From: Kluyvera genomosp. 1
GTDB taxonomy: Bacteria; Pseudomonadota; Gammaproteobacteria; Enterobacterales; Enterobacteriaceae
Direction of reading: 5' to 3'
Length of the DNA stretch: 64,000 nt
Assembly (NCBI RefSeq): GCF_001266615.1
Contig: NZ_LGHZ01000005.1
Span: 62,001-126,000, forward strand
How positions within the stretch are numbered: the first letter of the stretch is position 1; each line of letters opens with the position of its first letter. Below, one piece after another: positions 1 to 9,300 of this stretch. The notes below the pieces were generated by a model. It was not told where the DNA came from and ran no database searches. It worked only from the letters and a program-made list of their open reading frames with translations. Made by a program: the position numbers and the translations under genes.

Positions 1-503
1 ACATCATTCACTACCGTAACGGTAAAAATGTCGAAGTGATGAACACCGATGCCGAAGGGCGCTTAGTGTTAGCGGATGGTCTGATTGATGCCAGCGCGCA
101 GAAACCAGAGCTGATTATTGATGCGGCGACCCTGACCGGAGCGGCAAAAACCGCGCTGGGTAACGACTACCACGCACTGTTCAGCTTCGACGACCAGTTG
201 GCGAACCGTCTGCTGGCAAGCGCGCAGGCAGAGAACGAAGCCTTCTGGCGTCTGCCGCTGGCCGAGTTCCACCGTAACCAGCTGCCGTCCAATTTTGCTG
301 AACTGAACAACACCGGCAGCGCAGCCTACCCGGCCGGTGCGAGCACCGCAGCGGGCTTCCTGTCCCACTTCGTGGAAAACTACCATAAGGGCTGGCTGCA
401 TATCGACTGTTCGGCAACCTACCGTAAATCTGCCGTTGAGCAGTGGTCGGCGGGTGCGACCGGTCTGGGTGTGCGCACGATTGCCAATCTGTTGACCGCT
501 TAG
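1..503 (+). CDS. pepB: Peptidase B (M17 aminopeptidase), C-terminal part
   Basis: The gene enters from the left edge, with the first full codon at position 3, and ends at a TAG stop. The product is the C-terminal catalytic part of an M17 leucine-aminopeptidase-type enzyme, a cytoplasmic manganese-dependent exopeptidase that removes N-terminal residues from peptides. The M17 signature NTDAEGRL lies at the start of the visible part, followed by the conserved stretch DAATLTGAA; the tail is nearly the same as E. coli PepB. The N-terminal domain and the first metal ligands lie outside the window. The neighbour sseB downstream matches the E. coli order. A second, divergent M17 enzyme lies at 50174-51631. 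Confidence 0.95.
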   Translation, partial: IIHYRNGKNVEVMNTDAEGRLVLADGLIDASAQKPELIIDAATLTGAAKTALGNDYHALFSFDDQLANRLLASAQAENEAFWRLPLAEFHRNQLPSNFAELNNTGSAAYPAGASTAAGFLSHFVENYHKGWLHIDCSATYRKSAVEQWSAGATGLGVRTIANLLTA

Positions 504-514
504 TCATTTTCGCT

Positions 515-639
515 CCTCACCCTAACCCTCTCCCCAAAGGGGAGAGGGTACTGATCGACTCTTTCCCTTGACGCATAAGCTGAAGTGAGGAGCCGGCTTT
601 CTCCCTCGCCCCTTTGAGAAGAGGGACGGAGTGAGGGGA
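515..639. repeat. Imperfect inverted-repeat intergenic element (MITE/REP-like)
   Basis: The pepB-sseB gap holds a C-rich left end (from 515, including the palindrome ccctctccccaaaggggagaggg) and a G-rich right end (about 601-639, ending gagtgagggga). The two ends are imperfect reverse complements of each other and would fold into a long cruciform of about 125 bases. The layout resembles the small non-coding repeats scattered between enterobacterial genes. No coding capacity is seen. Confidence 0.6.
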
Positions 640-661
640 ATTCATGCCATCTGGAACCACT

Positions 662-1438
662 ATGTCCGAAACCAAAAACGAATTAGAAACCCTGCTCGAG
701 CAGGCTGCCACAGAACCTGCTCACCGTCCGGCGTTCTTCCGCACGTTGCTGGAATCCACCGTTTGGGTACCGGGTACCGCTGCTGATGACCAACAGGTTG
801 TCGACGACAGCGCGCTTGAGCTACAGCACTGGGAAAAAGATGATGGGACTTCGGTTATCCCTTTCTTTACCTCGCTTGAGGCCTTGCAGCAGGCGGTGAC
901 CACCGAGCAGGCGTTTGTTGCCATGCCGGTGCGTACGCTGTTTGAGATGACCCTGGGTGAAACACTGTTCCTGAATGCGAAGCTGCCGACCGGCAAAGAG
1001 TTTACCCCACGCGAAATCAGTCATCTGATTGGCGAAGAGGGCAACCCGCTCAGCACGCAGGAAGTTTTAGAAGGCGGCAGCGCGCTGCTGCTCTCTGAAG
1101 TGGCGGAGCCGCCAGCGCAAATGGTGGAGTCGCTGACCACGCTGTTTAAAACCCTGAAAACGGTGAAACGCGCGTTCCTATGCTCAATCAAAGAGCATGC
1201 GGATGAACAGCCAAACCTGCTTATCGGTATCGAAGCGGAAGGGGATATCGAAGAGATTATTCACGCCGCCGGCAGCGTGGCGACTGATACCTTGCCGGGT
1301 GATGAGCCGATTGATATCTGTCAGGTGGTTGAAGGCGAAAAGGGCATTAGCCACTTTATGCTCGCCCATATCACGCCGTTCTATGAAAAACGCTGGGGTA
1401 GCTTCCTGCGTGATTTCAAACAAAACCGCATCATCTAA
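662..1438 (+). CDS. sseB: SseB family protein (enhanced serine sensitivity)
   Basis: The 258-residue product is very close to E. coli SseB, whose overproduction alters serine sensitivity and whose biochemical role is unknown. It carries the N-terminal SseB domain (FFRTLLESTVWVPG near residue 22) and the conserved C-terminal end GGFLRDFKQNRII-like tail. No signal peptide or membrane segment is seen, so it is cytoplasmic. The frame is open from an ATG at 644, but the ATG at 662 gives the family's usual N-terminus MSETKNELE and the usual 258-residue length, so I chose it. The gene runs the same way as pepB and converges on the regulator at 1490-2263. Confidence 0.95.
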   Translation: MSETKNELETLLEQAATEPAHRPAFFRTLLESTVWVPGTAADDQQVVDDSALELQHWEKDDGTSVIPFFTSLEALQQAVTTEQAFVAMPVRTLFEMTLGETLFLNAKLPTGKEFTPREISHLIGEEGNPLSTQEVLEGGSALLLSEVAEPPAQMVESLTTLFKTLKTVKRAFLCSIKEHADEQPNLLIGIEAEGDIEEIIHAAGSVATDTLPGDEPIDICQVVEGEKGISHFMLAHITPFYEKRWGSFLRDFKQNRII

Positions 1439-1450
1439 ACGACGGCTCAC

Positions 1451-1486
1451 GCCGCTTATTAGCCCGTAATCAGGCCGATAAGCGGC
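1451..1486. terminator. Convergent terminator-like hairpin, sseB / RpiR regulator
   Basis: A perfect 9-base inverted repeat (gccgcttat at 1451-1459 and ataagcggc at 1478-1486) sits between the two convergent genes. The T tract is poor, so it may equally be a REP-like remnant. Confidence 0.5.
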
Positions 1487-1489
1487 AAG

Positions 1490-2263
1490 TTATCCCGTCG
1501 CTTCCAGCAGCAGTAAATCCATCAGCAAAACCAGATTCGACTCGAATGAGGTGACGCCTGCGGCCTCTGCGGCGAAGTGCACCGCTTCGTCATAGAGCGC
1601 AAAATGCAAGTCGGCGAGGCCGGCCAACGTATTCGCCGAGACGCGGGTAAATGCCACCACCGTCATGCCGACGTTGCGGGCGATACGCGCTTTATCCAGT
1701 ACCTGCTCCGTCTCACCGCTGCGCGAAACGGCGATAAACACCTGATAGCGCGCGGCGTTGCTGAGAAAAATATTGCGGCTATCGCCCGGCCCGGAAATAA
1801 ATGCCGTCTTGCCCAGCACCTGCAACTTTTTGGTCAGATACTCGGCGAACAGATAGGAAAAGCCTGCGCCGTAGAGAAAAAAATGCTCCTGCTCGCGTAA
1901 CAGACGGGTGAACTGCTGACGTTTTTCTGCCGTCGCCCACTGGAAGGTGAGCTGGTAATTGGCCAGGAAGTGGTTGAACAGCGCCGAGCTTTCACCGGCG
2001 TTGTCCGGCTGCTGTACGGCAATGTGCGGAGTCTCCGCCAGCAGCGTTTTGCAGTGCCAGATAAACTCGCTGTAGCCACTAAAGCCCAGCTTCTGACACA
2101 GACGCATAATAGTCGCCGTGGAGACAAAGGTCGCTTGAGCCAGCTGGCGGACGGTGATGTTGCCGACCAGTAACGGGTGTTCCGTGAGATGAGCCAATAC
2201 CCGGTACTCGGCGCGTGTTAAGGAATCCCCGCGCGTCAGCAGCGTCGCCAGCCGATTATCCAT
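1490..2263 (-). CDS. MurR/RpiR-family transcriptional regulator
   Basis: The 257-residue protein has the RpiR layout: an N-terminal helix-turn-helix (about residues 1-75, with TVRQLAQATFVSTATIMRLCQKLGFSGYSEF) and a C-terminal SIS sugar-phosphate-binding domain (about 105-235, with FLYGAGFSYLFAEYLTKKL and the ISRSGET-like VSRSGETEQV). Such proteins sense sugar phosphates. Its ATG directly abuts the TAA of sseA, and it is the last gene of a leftward unit starting with an alpha-glucoside PTS permease, so a phosphorylated alpha-glucoside is the likely effector and the operon its target. It is absent from the E. coli sseA-sseB junction. The family call is safe; the effector is inference. Confidence 0.9.
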   Translation of the reverse strand: MDNRLATLLTRGDSLTRAEYRVLAHLTEHPLLVGNITVRQLAQATFVSTATIMRLCQKLGFSGYSEFIWHCKTLLAETPHIAVQQPDNAGESSALFNHFLANYQLTFQWATAEKRQQFTRLLREQEHFFLYGAGFSYLFAEYLTKKLQVLGKTAFISGPGDSRNIFLSNAARYQVFIAVSRSGETEQVLDKARIARNVGMTVVAFTRVSANTLAGLADLHFALYDEAVHFAAEAAGVTSFESNLVLLMDLLLLEATG

Positions 2264-3109
2264 TTACTGGGCAGGCTCAATCGGCAAGTCGGCCCGCGCA
2301 CCCCATTCGCTCCATGAGCCGTCATACAGCGTGACGTCAGGCGCGTCCAGCGTCGCCAGCGCGAGGGCAACAACTGCCGCCGTGACGCCGGAACCGCAGC
2401 TGACGATAATCGGTTTCGCCAGATCAACGCCCTGGTGCGCAAAGATGGCTTCCAGCTCATCGGTGGTTTTCAGTTCGCCATTGATAACTAAATCGCCCCA
2501 TGGGACGTTGCGCGCTCCTGGGATATGGCCGCGACGCAGGCCCGGACGCGGTTCGTCCACCTGTGCGTTAAAGCGCGGCGCGGGACGTGCATCGACGATT
2601 TGCGCAGTGCCTTCGTGGCTGGCCAGCAGCACATCGGTGAGGCGTTTGACGGCTTCCGGGGTGAATTCTGCGTCAAACTCGCCTTCAGATTTCCTGGCGT
2701 CGCCCGTTTCCAGCAGCAGATCGTCGCGCTGCCAGCCAGCCAAACCACCGGCCAGAATCGACACCCGCTGTGCCCCGAAGGTGCGCAGCATCCACCACGC
2801 GCGTGGCGCAGAGAACAGGTTGCCTTCATCGACGATAACCAGATGTTTGTCGCGACTGACGCCCAGTTCGCGCATGGCGACGGCAAACGCTTCCGGGCGC
2901 GGCATCATATGCGGCAGGGGAGAGGTATGGTCGGAGAGGGCTTCAATATCAAAAAAAACGGCGCCCGGCAGGTGCCCGGCGCGGAATTCTGCGTTGAGAT
3001 CGCGGTGTTCTTGCCCCGGGGGCGCCATACGGGCGTCAATAATCTGTACTTCCGGGTCATCAACGTGCTCTGCCAGCCAGTCGGCGGCAACAAAAAACGA
3101 AGTGGTCAT
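2264..3109 (-). CDS. sseA: 3-mercaptopyruvate sulfurtransferase
   Basis: The 281-residue product matches E. coli SseA, which moves sulfur from 3-mercaptopyruvate to acceptors such as cyanide or thiols. It has two rhodanese domains: an inactive N-terminal one (about 1-145) and a C-terminal one (about 160-280) with the active-site loop CGSGVTA, whose Cys carries the persulfide. The frame extends upstream to 3121, but the ATG at 3109 follows a strong GGAGGG site and gives the family N-terminus MTTSFFVAADWL. In E. coli the gene stands between yfhM and sseB; here it is enclosed by alpha-glucoside genes, 73 bases downstream of the GH4 gene and abutting the RpiR gene. Confidence 0.96.
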   Translation of the reverse strand: MTTSFFVAADWLAEHVDDPEVQIIDARMAPPGQEHRDLNAEFRAGHLPGAVFFDIEALSDHTSPLPHMMPRPEAFAVAMRELGVSRDKHLVIVDEGNLFSAPRAWWMLRTFGAQRVSILAGGLAGWQRDDLLLETGDARKSEGEFDAEFTPEAVKRLTDVLLASHEGTAQIVDARPAPRFNAQVDEPRPGLRRGHIPGARNVPWGDLVINGELKTTDELEAIFAHQGVDLAKPIIVSCGSGVTAAVVALALATLDAPDVTLYDGSWSEWGARADLPIEPAQ

Positions 3110-3140
3110 ATTACCCTCCATTGATGAATAACAAAGGGAT

Positions 3141-3166
3141 TGTCGGTGTTTTTACTCACACCGACA
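3141..3166. promoter_or_regulatory. Hairpin between the GH4 gene and sseA
   Basis: A perfect 9-base inverted repeat (tgtcggtgt at 3141-3149, acaccgaca at 3158-3166) lies in the 73-base gap between the two leftward genes. It lacks an adjacent T run on the coding strand, so it could be a weak terminator, an mRNA-processing site or a stabilising 3' end for the upstream message. Confidence 0.45.
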
Positions 3167-3182
3167 AGTGACCAGCGGTTTA

Positions 3183-4547
3183 TTAGCGCGTTGCTTCACC
3201 ATTTTGCCAGGCGCGTTGCAAATGCGGCCAGTAGTCCTGATTGGCGGTAATCATCTCATCGAGGATCGCTTTGGCGTGTGCCATGGTGGGTACCGTCCGG
3301 TTGAGAGTGAAAGCCTGCAGCGCTTTTTCGTAGCTGCCCTCAAGCGTGGCTTCAACCAGCAACTGCTCTGAGGCCAACTGCTGCATTAGCAGCGTTTGGT
3401 GGAAGAGCGGCACGTTGCCCATTCGCACCGGCTCCGGGCCATTGGCGGTGATATAGGCCGGGACCTCAACCATCGCGTCGTCCGGCAGATTGGCGATAGC
3501 CCCCTGGTTTTCCACAATCACCAGATGACGCTGGCGCAGGTCGAACGCCAGCGAGCAGGCAACATCGACAATAAATGCGCCGTGCACGCCTACGTGGAAT
3601 GCGTCGGGCAGAATGCCGGTGTTTTTATATTCCACCGCCGCGGCAAACAGCTTTTTCTCACGCCCGTCCATCACCTCATTGGCGCGGGTATAGTCCGGGT
3701 TTTGATGTTCAACAATTTGGTTGGGCATCAGGTAGTACTGCAAATATGGGTTTGGCAGATACTCCGGGAAGCAGTCCATGATTGGCTGAATATTACGCCA
3801 GGTTTTCACCCACGATGGGTCGGCGTGCTGCGGGTCGGTTTGCGCCGCATCTTCCGTCAGTAGGCCAAATTTTGCGACATGGCGGCGCAGTTCCGGCATT
3901 TTGTCTTCGCCATCGACGCGGACCTGGGTAAACCAGCCGAAGTGGTTGAGGCCAAAGTAGTCAACGTCGAGTTTATGGCGGTCCACGCCAAGGATGGCAC
4001 CCATATTACGCATCGCCGCCACCGGCATATCGCAGATGTTCAGTACGCGTGCATTTGGGCGCAGGCGGCGGATCCCTTCCGCGACGATCGCTGCCGGGTT
4101 GGAGTAATTAACGATCCACGCTTTCGGAGAGGCATAACGCTCCACCAGATCGATAAGTTCGGCCATCGGCAGGATCGTGCGTAAACCATAGGCCAGCCCG
4201 CCGGGGCCACAGGTCTCCTGGCCAACCACGCCGTGACGCAGCGGGATTTTTTCATCCAGTTCGCGCATTTTGTACTGCCCCACGCGCATTTGTGCAAAGA
4301 CGAAATGGGCACCGCTGAACGCCGTTTCCGGGCAGGTGGTGACGGTAAATTTAATACTCTGGCTGTGGTCGCGAATGACCTTTTCCACTACCGGGGCAAT
4401 GGTGTTCTGGCGGGCTTCATCAATATCGTAGAGACGGATTTCCGCCAGCGGGAAATCGGCCAGCCGCACCATCAAACTTTTCACGATACCCGGCGTGTAG
4501 GTACTGCCGCCACCGGCGATAGCCAGAATAAATGGGGATTTCAACAT
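3183..4547 (-). CDS. 6-phospho-alpha-glucosidase, GH4 family (AglB/GlvA-like)
   Basis: The 454-residue protein is a glycoside hydrolase family 4 enzyme, which cleaves phosphorylated alpha-glucosides in the cytoplasm by an NAD+ and Mn2+ dependent redox mechanism. Visible features are the NAD loop AGGGSTYTPG (residues 11-20), the CDMP motif with Cys172 and Asp173 (the form typical of alpha-specific members; beta-specific members have CNVP-like motifs) and the metal-binding His202 in GLNHFGWF. The frame is open to 4655, but the ATG at 4547 follows a perfect AGGAGG and gives the family N-terminus, so I chose it. It follows the EIICB gene by 13 bases. Klebsiella AglB is the closest function I know; the exact substrate (maltose, sucrose isomers or trehalulose phosphates) is open. 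Confidence 0.92.
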   Translation of the reverse strand: MLKSPFILAIAGGGSTYTPGIVKSLMVRLADFPLAEIRLYDIDEARQNTIAPVVEKVIRDHSQSIKFTVTTCPETAFSGAHFVFAQMRVGQYKMRELDEKIPLRHGVVGQETCGPGGLAYGLRTILPMAELIDLVERYASPKAWIVNYSNPAAIVAEGIRRLRPNARVLNICDMPVAAMRNMGAILGVDRHKLDVDYFGLNHFGWFTQVRVDGEDKMPELRRHVAKFGLLTEDAAQTDPQHADPSWVKTWRNIQPIMDCFPEYLPNPYLQYYLMPNQIVEHQNPDYTRANEVMDGREKKLFAAAVEYKNTGILPDAFHVGVHGAFIVDVACSLAFDLRQRHLVIVENQGAIANLPDDAMVEVPAYITANGPEPVRMGNVPLFHQTLLMQQLASEQLLVEATLEGSYEKALQAFTLNRTVPTMAHAKAILDEMITANQDYWPHLQRAWQNGEATR

Positions 4548-4560
4548 GGTATAGCCTCCT

Positions 4561-6105
4561 TCAGAGAACCGCTTCAACGGCTTCTCGCATTTTTTTGACA
4601 TGCAGCCCGTAGACCACCTGAACGTTATTACCCTGCTTGATGATGCCCTTGGCACCGGTCGCTTTAAGCTGTGGTTCGTTAATCTGCGCCACGTCTTTCA
4701 CCGTGACGCGCAGGCGGGTGTAGCAGTTGTCCACCACCTCAATGTTGTCGCGGCCGCCCAGCCCTGCAATGATGCTGGCACCCAGACCGTCGTTATTGCC
4801 CTTTGCCTGATACTCTTGCTTGCTGTAGAGCTTCGTCTGCTGGTCGTCCTCTTCACGGCCCGGCGTATTCATGTCAAAGCGCAGGATCAGGAAGCGGAAG
4901 ATAACGAAGTACAGCGTGAACATGATGAGTCCTACGACGATGTACATCGGCCAGTTGGATTTGGCGGTGCCCAGCGGCAGGTTGTAGAGAATGAAATCGA
5001 TAATACCGTTGGCACCGATGGCGTGGACGCCGAAGAGCGAGAACAGCATCATGCCGATACCGGTCAGCACCGCGTGCACCACAAACAGCAGCGGGGCGAC
5101 GAAGAGGAAGGAGAACTCAATAGGTTCGGTTACGCCGACCAGCATCGAGGTTAGCGCCGCCGGGATAAGAATGGCTTTTGCCGCCGCTTTACGCTCCGGT
5201 TTGGCGGTGACGTACATCGCCAGCGCGGCGGCCGGCAGGCCGAACATTTTGCTGATACCGCGCGCATCCCACACCACGGTGCTGCTTAATTGGGCCACAT
5301 CAGGACAGGCCATCTCGGCGAAGTAGATATTCCTCGCGCCCTGATACATCGTGCCGCACACCTCTTGCGTCCCCCCCAGCTCGGTATACAGGAACGGGGT
5401 ATAAACCAGATGATGGAGTCCGGTTGGCACCAGAATGCGTTCCAGGAAGCCGTAAATCGCTACGCCGAAGGGACCGGAGCCTTTAATCGCCAGCGCCAGC
5501 GCACTGATACCATGCTGCGCCCATGGCCACAGTTCGCTCATGACCACGCCGAGTACTATCGCCACCGGCAGGATAATAATGGTGACAAAGCAGTGGCCGG
5601 AGTAAATTGCCATCGCGCCGGAGAACTGCACGCCGGAGTAGCGGTTATAAAGATATCCTGTCAGCGCGCCGGTCAAGATCCCGGCAAAGACGCCCATCTC
5701 CAGCACCTGCACGCCCAGCACCACGCTTTGTCCTGCGGTACGCATCTGGTCGGCCGGAGCCAGTTCGCCTTGCAGTTGCAGCGTGACGTTCATGGCGTTG
5801 ATAAACACGATAAAGGTCACCAGCCCCAGCAGGGCGGCATAGCCTTTGTCGCGGGCGGCAAGGCCAATAGGGATACCGACGGCGAAAATCATCGCCAGGT
5901 TTACCAGTAGTGACACCGCCGATTTGGCAATCAGCTGCCCGAGATTTTGCACCGCCGGGTAGCCCAGCACGTGAATATATTCGGCCAGACTGCCGTTACC
6001 CAGCACGTTACCAAAAGCGATAAACAGGCCAACGATAGGTAGGATCAGCACCGGCCCATAAAGAGATTTACCAAAATTTTGTAGGGCATTAACGGCTCTT
6101 TTCAT
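4561..6105 (-). CDS. PTS alpha-glucoside permease, EIICB (AglA/GlvC-like)
   Basis: The 514-residue protein joins a membrane EIIC domain (about residues 5-400, many hydrophobic segments and the conserved VTEPIEFSFLFVAP) to a C-terminal EIIB domain (about 435-514) with the phosphorylated cysteine at about residue 461 in NCYTRLRV. It imports and phosphorylates a glucoside; there is no EIIA domain, so it presumably uses the glucose EIIA (Crr), as AglA and GlvC do. The frame opens at a TTG at 6117, but the ATG at 6105 has GGAG at a good distance. It is the first gene of a leftward unit and faces yfhM across a 274-base regulatory gap. Confidence 0.9.
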   Translation of the reverse strand: MKRAVNALQNFGKSLYGPVLILPIVGLFIAFGNVLGNGSLAEYIHVLGYPAVQNLGQLIAKSAVSLLVNLAMIFAVGIPIGLAARDKGYAALLGLVTFIVFINAMNVTLQLQGELAPADQMRTAGQSVVLGVQVLEMGVFAGILTGALTGYLYNRYSGVQFSGAMAIYSGHCFVTIIILPVAIVLGVVMSELWPWAQHGISALALAIKGSGPFGVAIYGFLERILVPTGLHHLVYTPFLYTELGGTQEVCGTMYQGARNIYFAEMACPDVAQLSSTVVWDARGISKMFGLPAAALAMYVTAKPERKAAAKAILIPAALTSMLVGVTEPIEFSFLFVAPLLFVVHAVLTGIGMMLFSLFGVHAIGANGIIDFILYNLPLGTAKSNWPMYIVVGLIMFTLYFVIFRFLILRFDMNTPGREEDDQQTKLYSKQEYQAKGNNDGLGASIIAGLGGRDNIEVVDNCYTRLRVTVKDVAQINEPQLKATGAKGIIKQGNNVQVVYGLHVKKMREAVEAVL

Positions 6106-6212
6106 TCTGTTCTCCAATTTTTGAACCGCATAGATAAGGGGATAAGACCCGCTGACGGTAGCAGTAGTCCACGACGTTAATCTAGCTATCTTGTTGTTTT
6201 AAAAACAAAGTA

Positions 6213-6240
6213 CGCGTAACGTCACATGTTACGTTACGCG
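6213..6240. promoter_or_regulatory. Palindromic operator candidate before the PTS operon
   Basis: A perfect inverted repeat with 10-base arms (cgcgtaacgt / acgttacgcg) and an 8-base spacer lies about 110 bases upstream of the EIICB start. Its position and symmetry make it the best candidate operator for the RpiR-type regulator at 1490-2263. No factor can be assigned from the sequence alone. Confidence 0.5.
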
Positions 6241-6258
6241 ATGTGATCGCAGTAACAT
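6241..6258. promoter_or_regulatory. CRP-like site next to the palindrome
   Basis: The stretch atgtgatcgcagtaacat has a perfect left half (TGTGA) and a three-of-five right half (TAACA against TCACA) with the right 6-base spacing. Catabolite control would fit a sugar PTS operon. It directly abuts the palindrome at 6213-6240. Confidence 0.35.
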
Positions 6259-6379
6259 CCTGGACAGGTGAGGAGATGAAGAGGGATTTTGGGAGTTTAA
6301 CAACTACTGGCGGCCTACGGCCTCAGGCATAATACTGTGTTGACCACACAATCAGACATCACCAGTCAGAGGTTACAGG

Positions 6380-9300
6380 ATGAAACCCTTTCGTTTGGCC
6401 ACGCTAGCCCTCGCGCTGGCAATGACGTTCACGCTGGCGGGTTGCGACAATAATAATGACGACACACCCACCGTTTCCGCCGCGCCTGGCAGTGCTGACG
6501 GCGCAAAAAGCCCTAATGCTGCACCGAAACTGGATGCCGCCAGTCTGGAAAAACTGGCGCAGCAAAGTCAGGGAAAATCGCTAACTCTGCTTGATGCTTC
6601 TGAAGTTCAGCTCGACGGCGCAGCGACGCTGGTGTTGACCTTCTCAATTGCGCTGAATCCTGAACAGGATTTCAGTAAAACCGTTCACGTGGTGGATAAA
6701 AAGAGCGGCAAGGTCGACGGCGCCTGGGAATTGTCACCCAATCTTAAAGAGTTGCGCTTACGCCATCTTGAACCGAAACGTGACCTGATTGTGACGGTTG
6801 AACCGCAGCTGGTGGCGTTGAACAAAGCCACCTTTGGCACTAGCGTTGAGAAAACGCTGACCACCCGAGATATCGCACCGAGCGTTGGTTTTGCCAGCCG
6901 TGGTTCGCTACTGCCGGGTAAAGTGGTCGAAGGGCTGCCGGTGATGGTGCTTAACGTTCTGCACGTCGACGTTAACTTCTTCCGCGTGAAGCCGGAAGCG
7001 CTGGCGGGATTTGTCAGCCAGTGGGAATACCGCAGCTCGCTAAGCAACTGGGAATCGGACGAGCTGCTAAAAATGGCCGACCTGGTCTATACCGGGCGTT
7101 TTGACCTGAATCCGGCCCGCAATACCCGGGAAAAGTTGCTGCTGCCGTTGAAAGACATTGCGCCGTTGCAGCAATCCGGCGTCTATATTGCGGTGATGAA
7201 CCCAGCCGGGCAGTACAGCTATAGCAATGCCGCGACGCTGTTTACCCTGAGCGATGTCGGCGTGTCGCTGCATCGCTACCACGATCAGCTGGATGTCTTT
7301 ACCCAGAGCCTGGAAAACGGCGCTGCCCAGTCGGCGGTTGAGCTCACGCTGCTCAACGACAAAGGGCAGACGCTGGCGCAGGCGACCAGTGATGGTAAAG
7401 GGCATGCGGCGCTGAAAACGGATAAAGAGGCCGCTTTGCTGCTGGCGCGTAAAGAGGGGCAAACCACGCTTCTCGATCTCAAACAGCCAGCGCTGGGTCT
7501 GGCTGAATTCGATATCGCCGGCGCCCCGGGCTACCGTAAGCAGTTCTTTATGTTTGGTCCCCGCGATCTCTATCGTCCTGGGGAAACGGTGATGTTAAAC
7601 GGCCTGCTGCGCGACAGCGATGGTAAACCGCTGCCCGACCAGCCGGTGAAACTGGATGTGGTGAAACCAGACGGTACGGTAGTTCGCAGCGTAGTGAGCC
7701 AGCCGGTCAACGGCCTGTACCAGTTTAACTGGGCGCTGGACAGCGGAGCGGCCACCGGTATGTGGCACATTCGCGCCAATACCGGCGACAACCAGCTGCA
7801 GGAGTGGGATTTCCACGTCGAAGATTTTATGCCGGAGCGTATGGCGTTGAATATCACGCCGCAGAGCACGCCGCTGGCAGCGGATGATGACGTAAAATTC
7901 AGCGTGGTGGGTTATTACCTCTACGGCGCACCGGCCAATGGCAACAGCCTACAGGGCAAACTGTTCTTACGTCCGCTGCGCGATGCCGTGGCGGCGCTGC
8001 CGGGCTTCCAGTTTGGTGATATTGCCCAAGAGAATATTAGCCGCAGCCTTGATGAAATGAACCTGACGCTGGACGACAAAGGGCACGGCGAAGTGACCAC
8101 CGCCAGCCAGTGGCAGGAAACCCACTCACCGTTACAGGTGATTTTACAAGCCAGCCTGCTGGAGTCGGGTGGCCGTCCTGTTACACGTCGGGCGACACAG
8201 GCAATCTGGCCTGCCGCCGAACTACCGGGGATCCGTCCGCAGTTTGCCAGCAAAGCGGTGTATGACTACCGCACGGATACTACCGTCAACCAGCCCATTG
8301 TTGATGAAAACGGTCAGGCAGCGTTCGATATTGTGTACAGCAATGCGCAGGGGGATAAAAAAGCTGTCTCCGGCCTGCAGGTGCGGCTGATTCGCGAGCG
8401 TCGTGACTATTACTGGAACTGGTCTGAAGGCGATGGTTGGCAGTCTCGATTTGATCAAAAAGATCTGGTGGAAGGCGAAGAAACGCTGGATCTGAAAACC
8501 GATGAAACCGGCAAAGTGAGCTTCCCGGTGGAGTGGGGCGCTTATCGTCTGGAGGTGAAAGCGCCGAACGATGCGGTCAGCAGCGTTCGTTTCTGGGCGG
8601 GCTATAGCTGGCAGGATAACAGCGATGGCAGCGGGGCTGCGCGTCCTGACCGCGTCACTCTGAAACTGGATAAGCCGAATTATCAGCCAGGTGACACCAT
8701 TAAGCTGCACGTTGCCGCACCGGCGGCGGGCAAAGGCTATGCGATGGTGGAATCCAGCGATGGGCCGCTATGGTGGCAGGAAATTGATGTCCTGGAAAAC
8801 GGGCTGGATCTGACGATTCCGGTCGATAAAAGCTGGAATCGACACGATCTCTATTTGAGTACGCTGGTGGTGCGTCCGGGGGACAAATCCCGTTCAGCGA
8901 CGCCGAAGCGGGCCGTGGGGGTACTGCATCTACCTTTGGGCGATGAACAGCGTCGGCTGAATGTTGCGCTGGATGCGCCGCAGAAAATGCGGCCAAACCA
9001 GCCGCTGACCGTCAAAGTGAAGGTCAACCGCAAAGAGGGAGCCGCTCCGAAACAGGTTAACGTTCTGCTGTCGGCGGTTGACAGCGGAGTTCTCAATATT
9101 ACCGATTACACCACCCCGGATCCGTGGCAGGCCTTCTTTGGCCAGAAACGTTACGGTGCGGATCTCTATGACATTTATGGCCAGGTGATTGAAGGCGAAG
9201 GACGTCTTGCCAGCCTGCGCTTCGGCGGGGATGGCGATGAGCTTAACCGTGGCGGTAAACCACCGGTCAACCATGTCACCATTATTGCTCAGCAGGCGCA

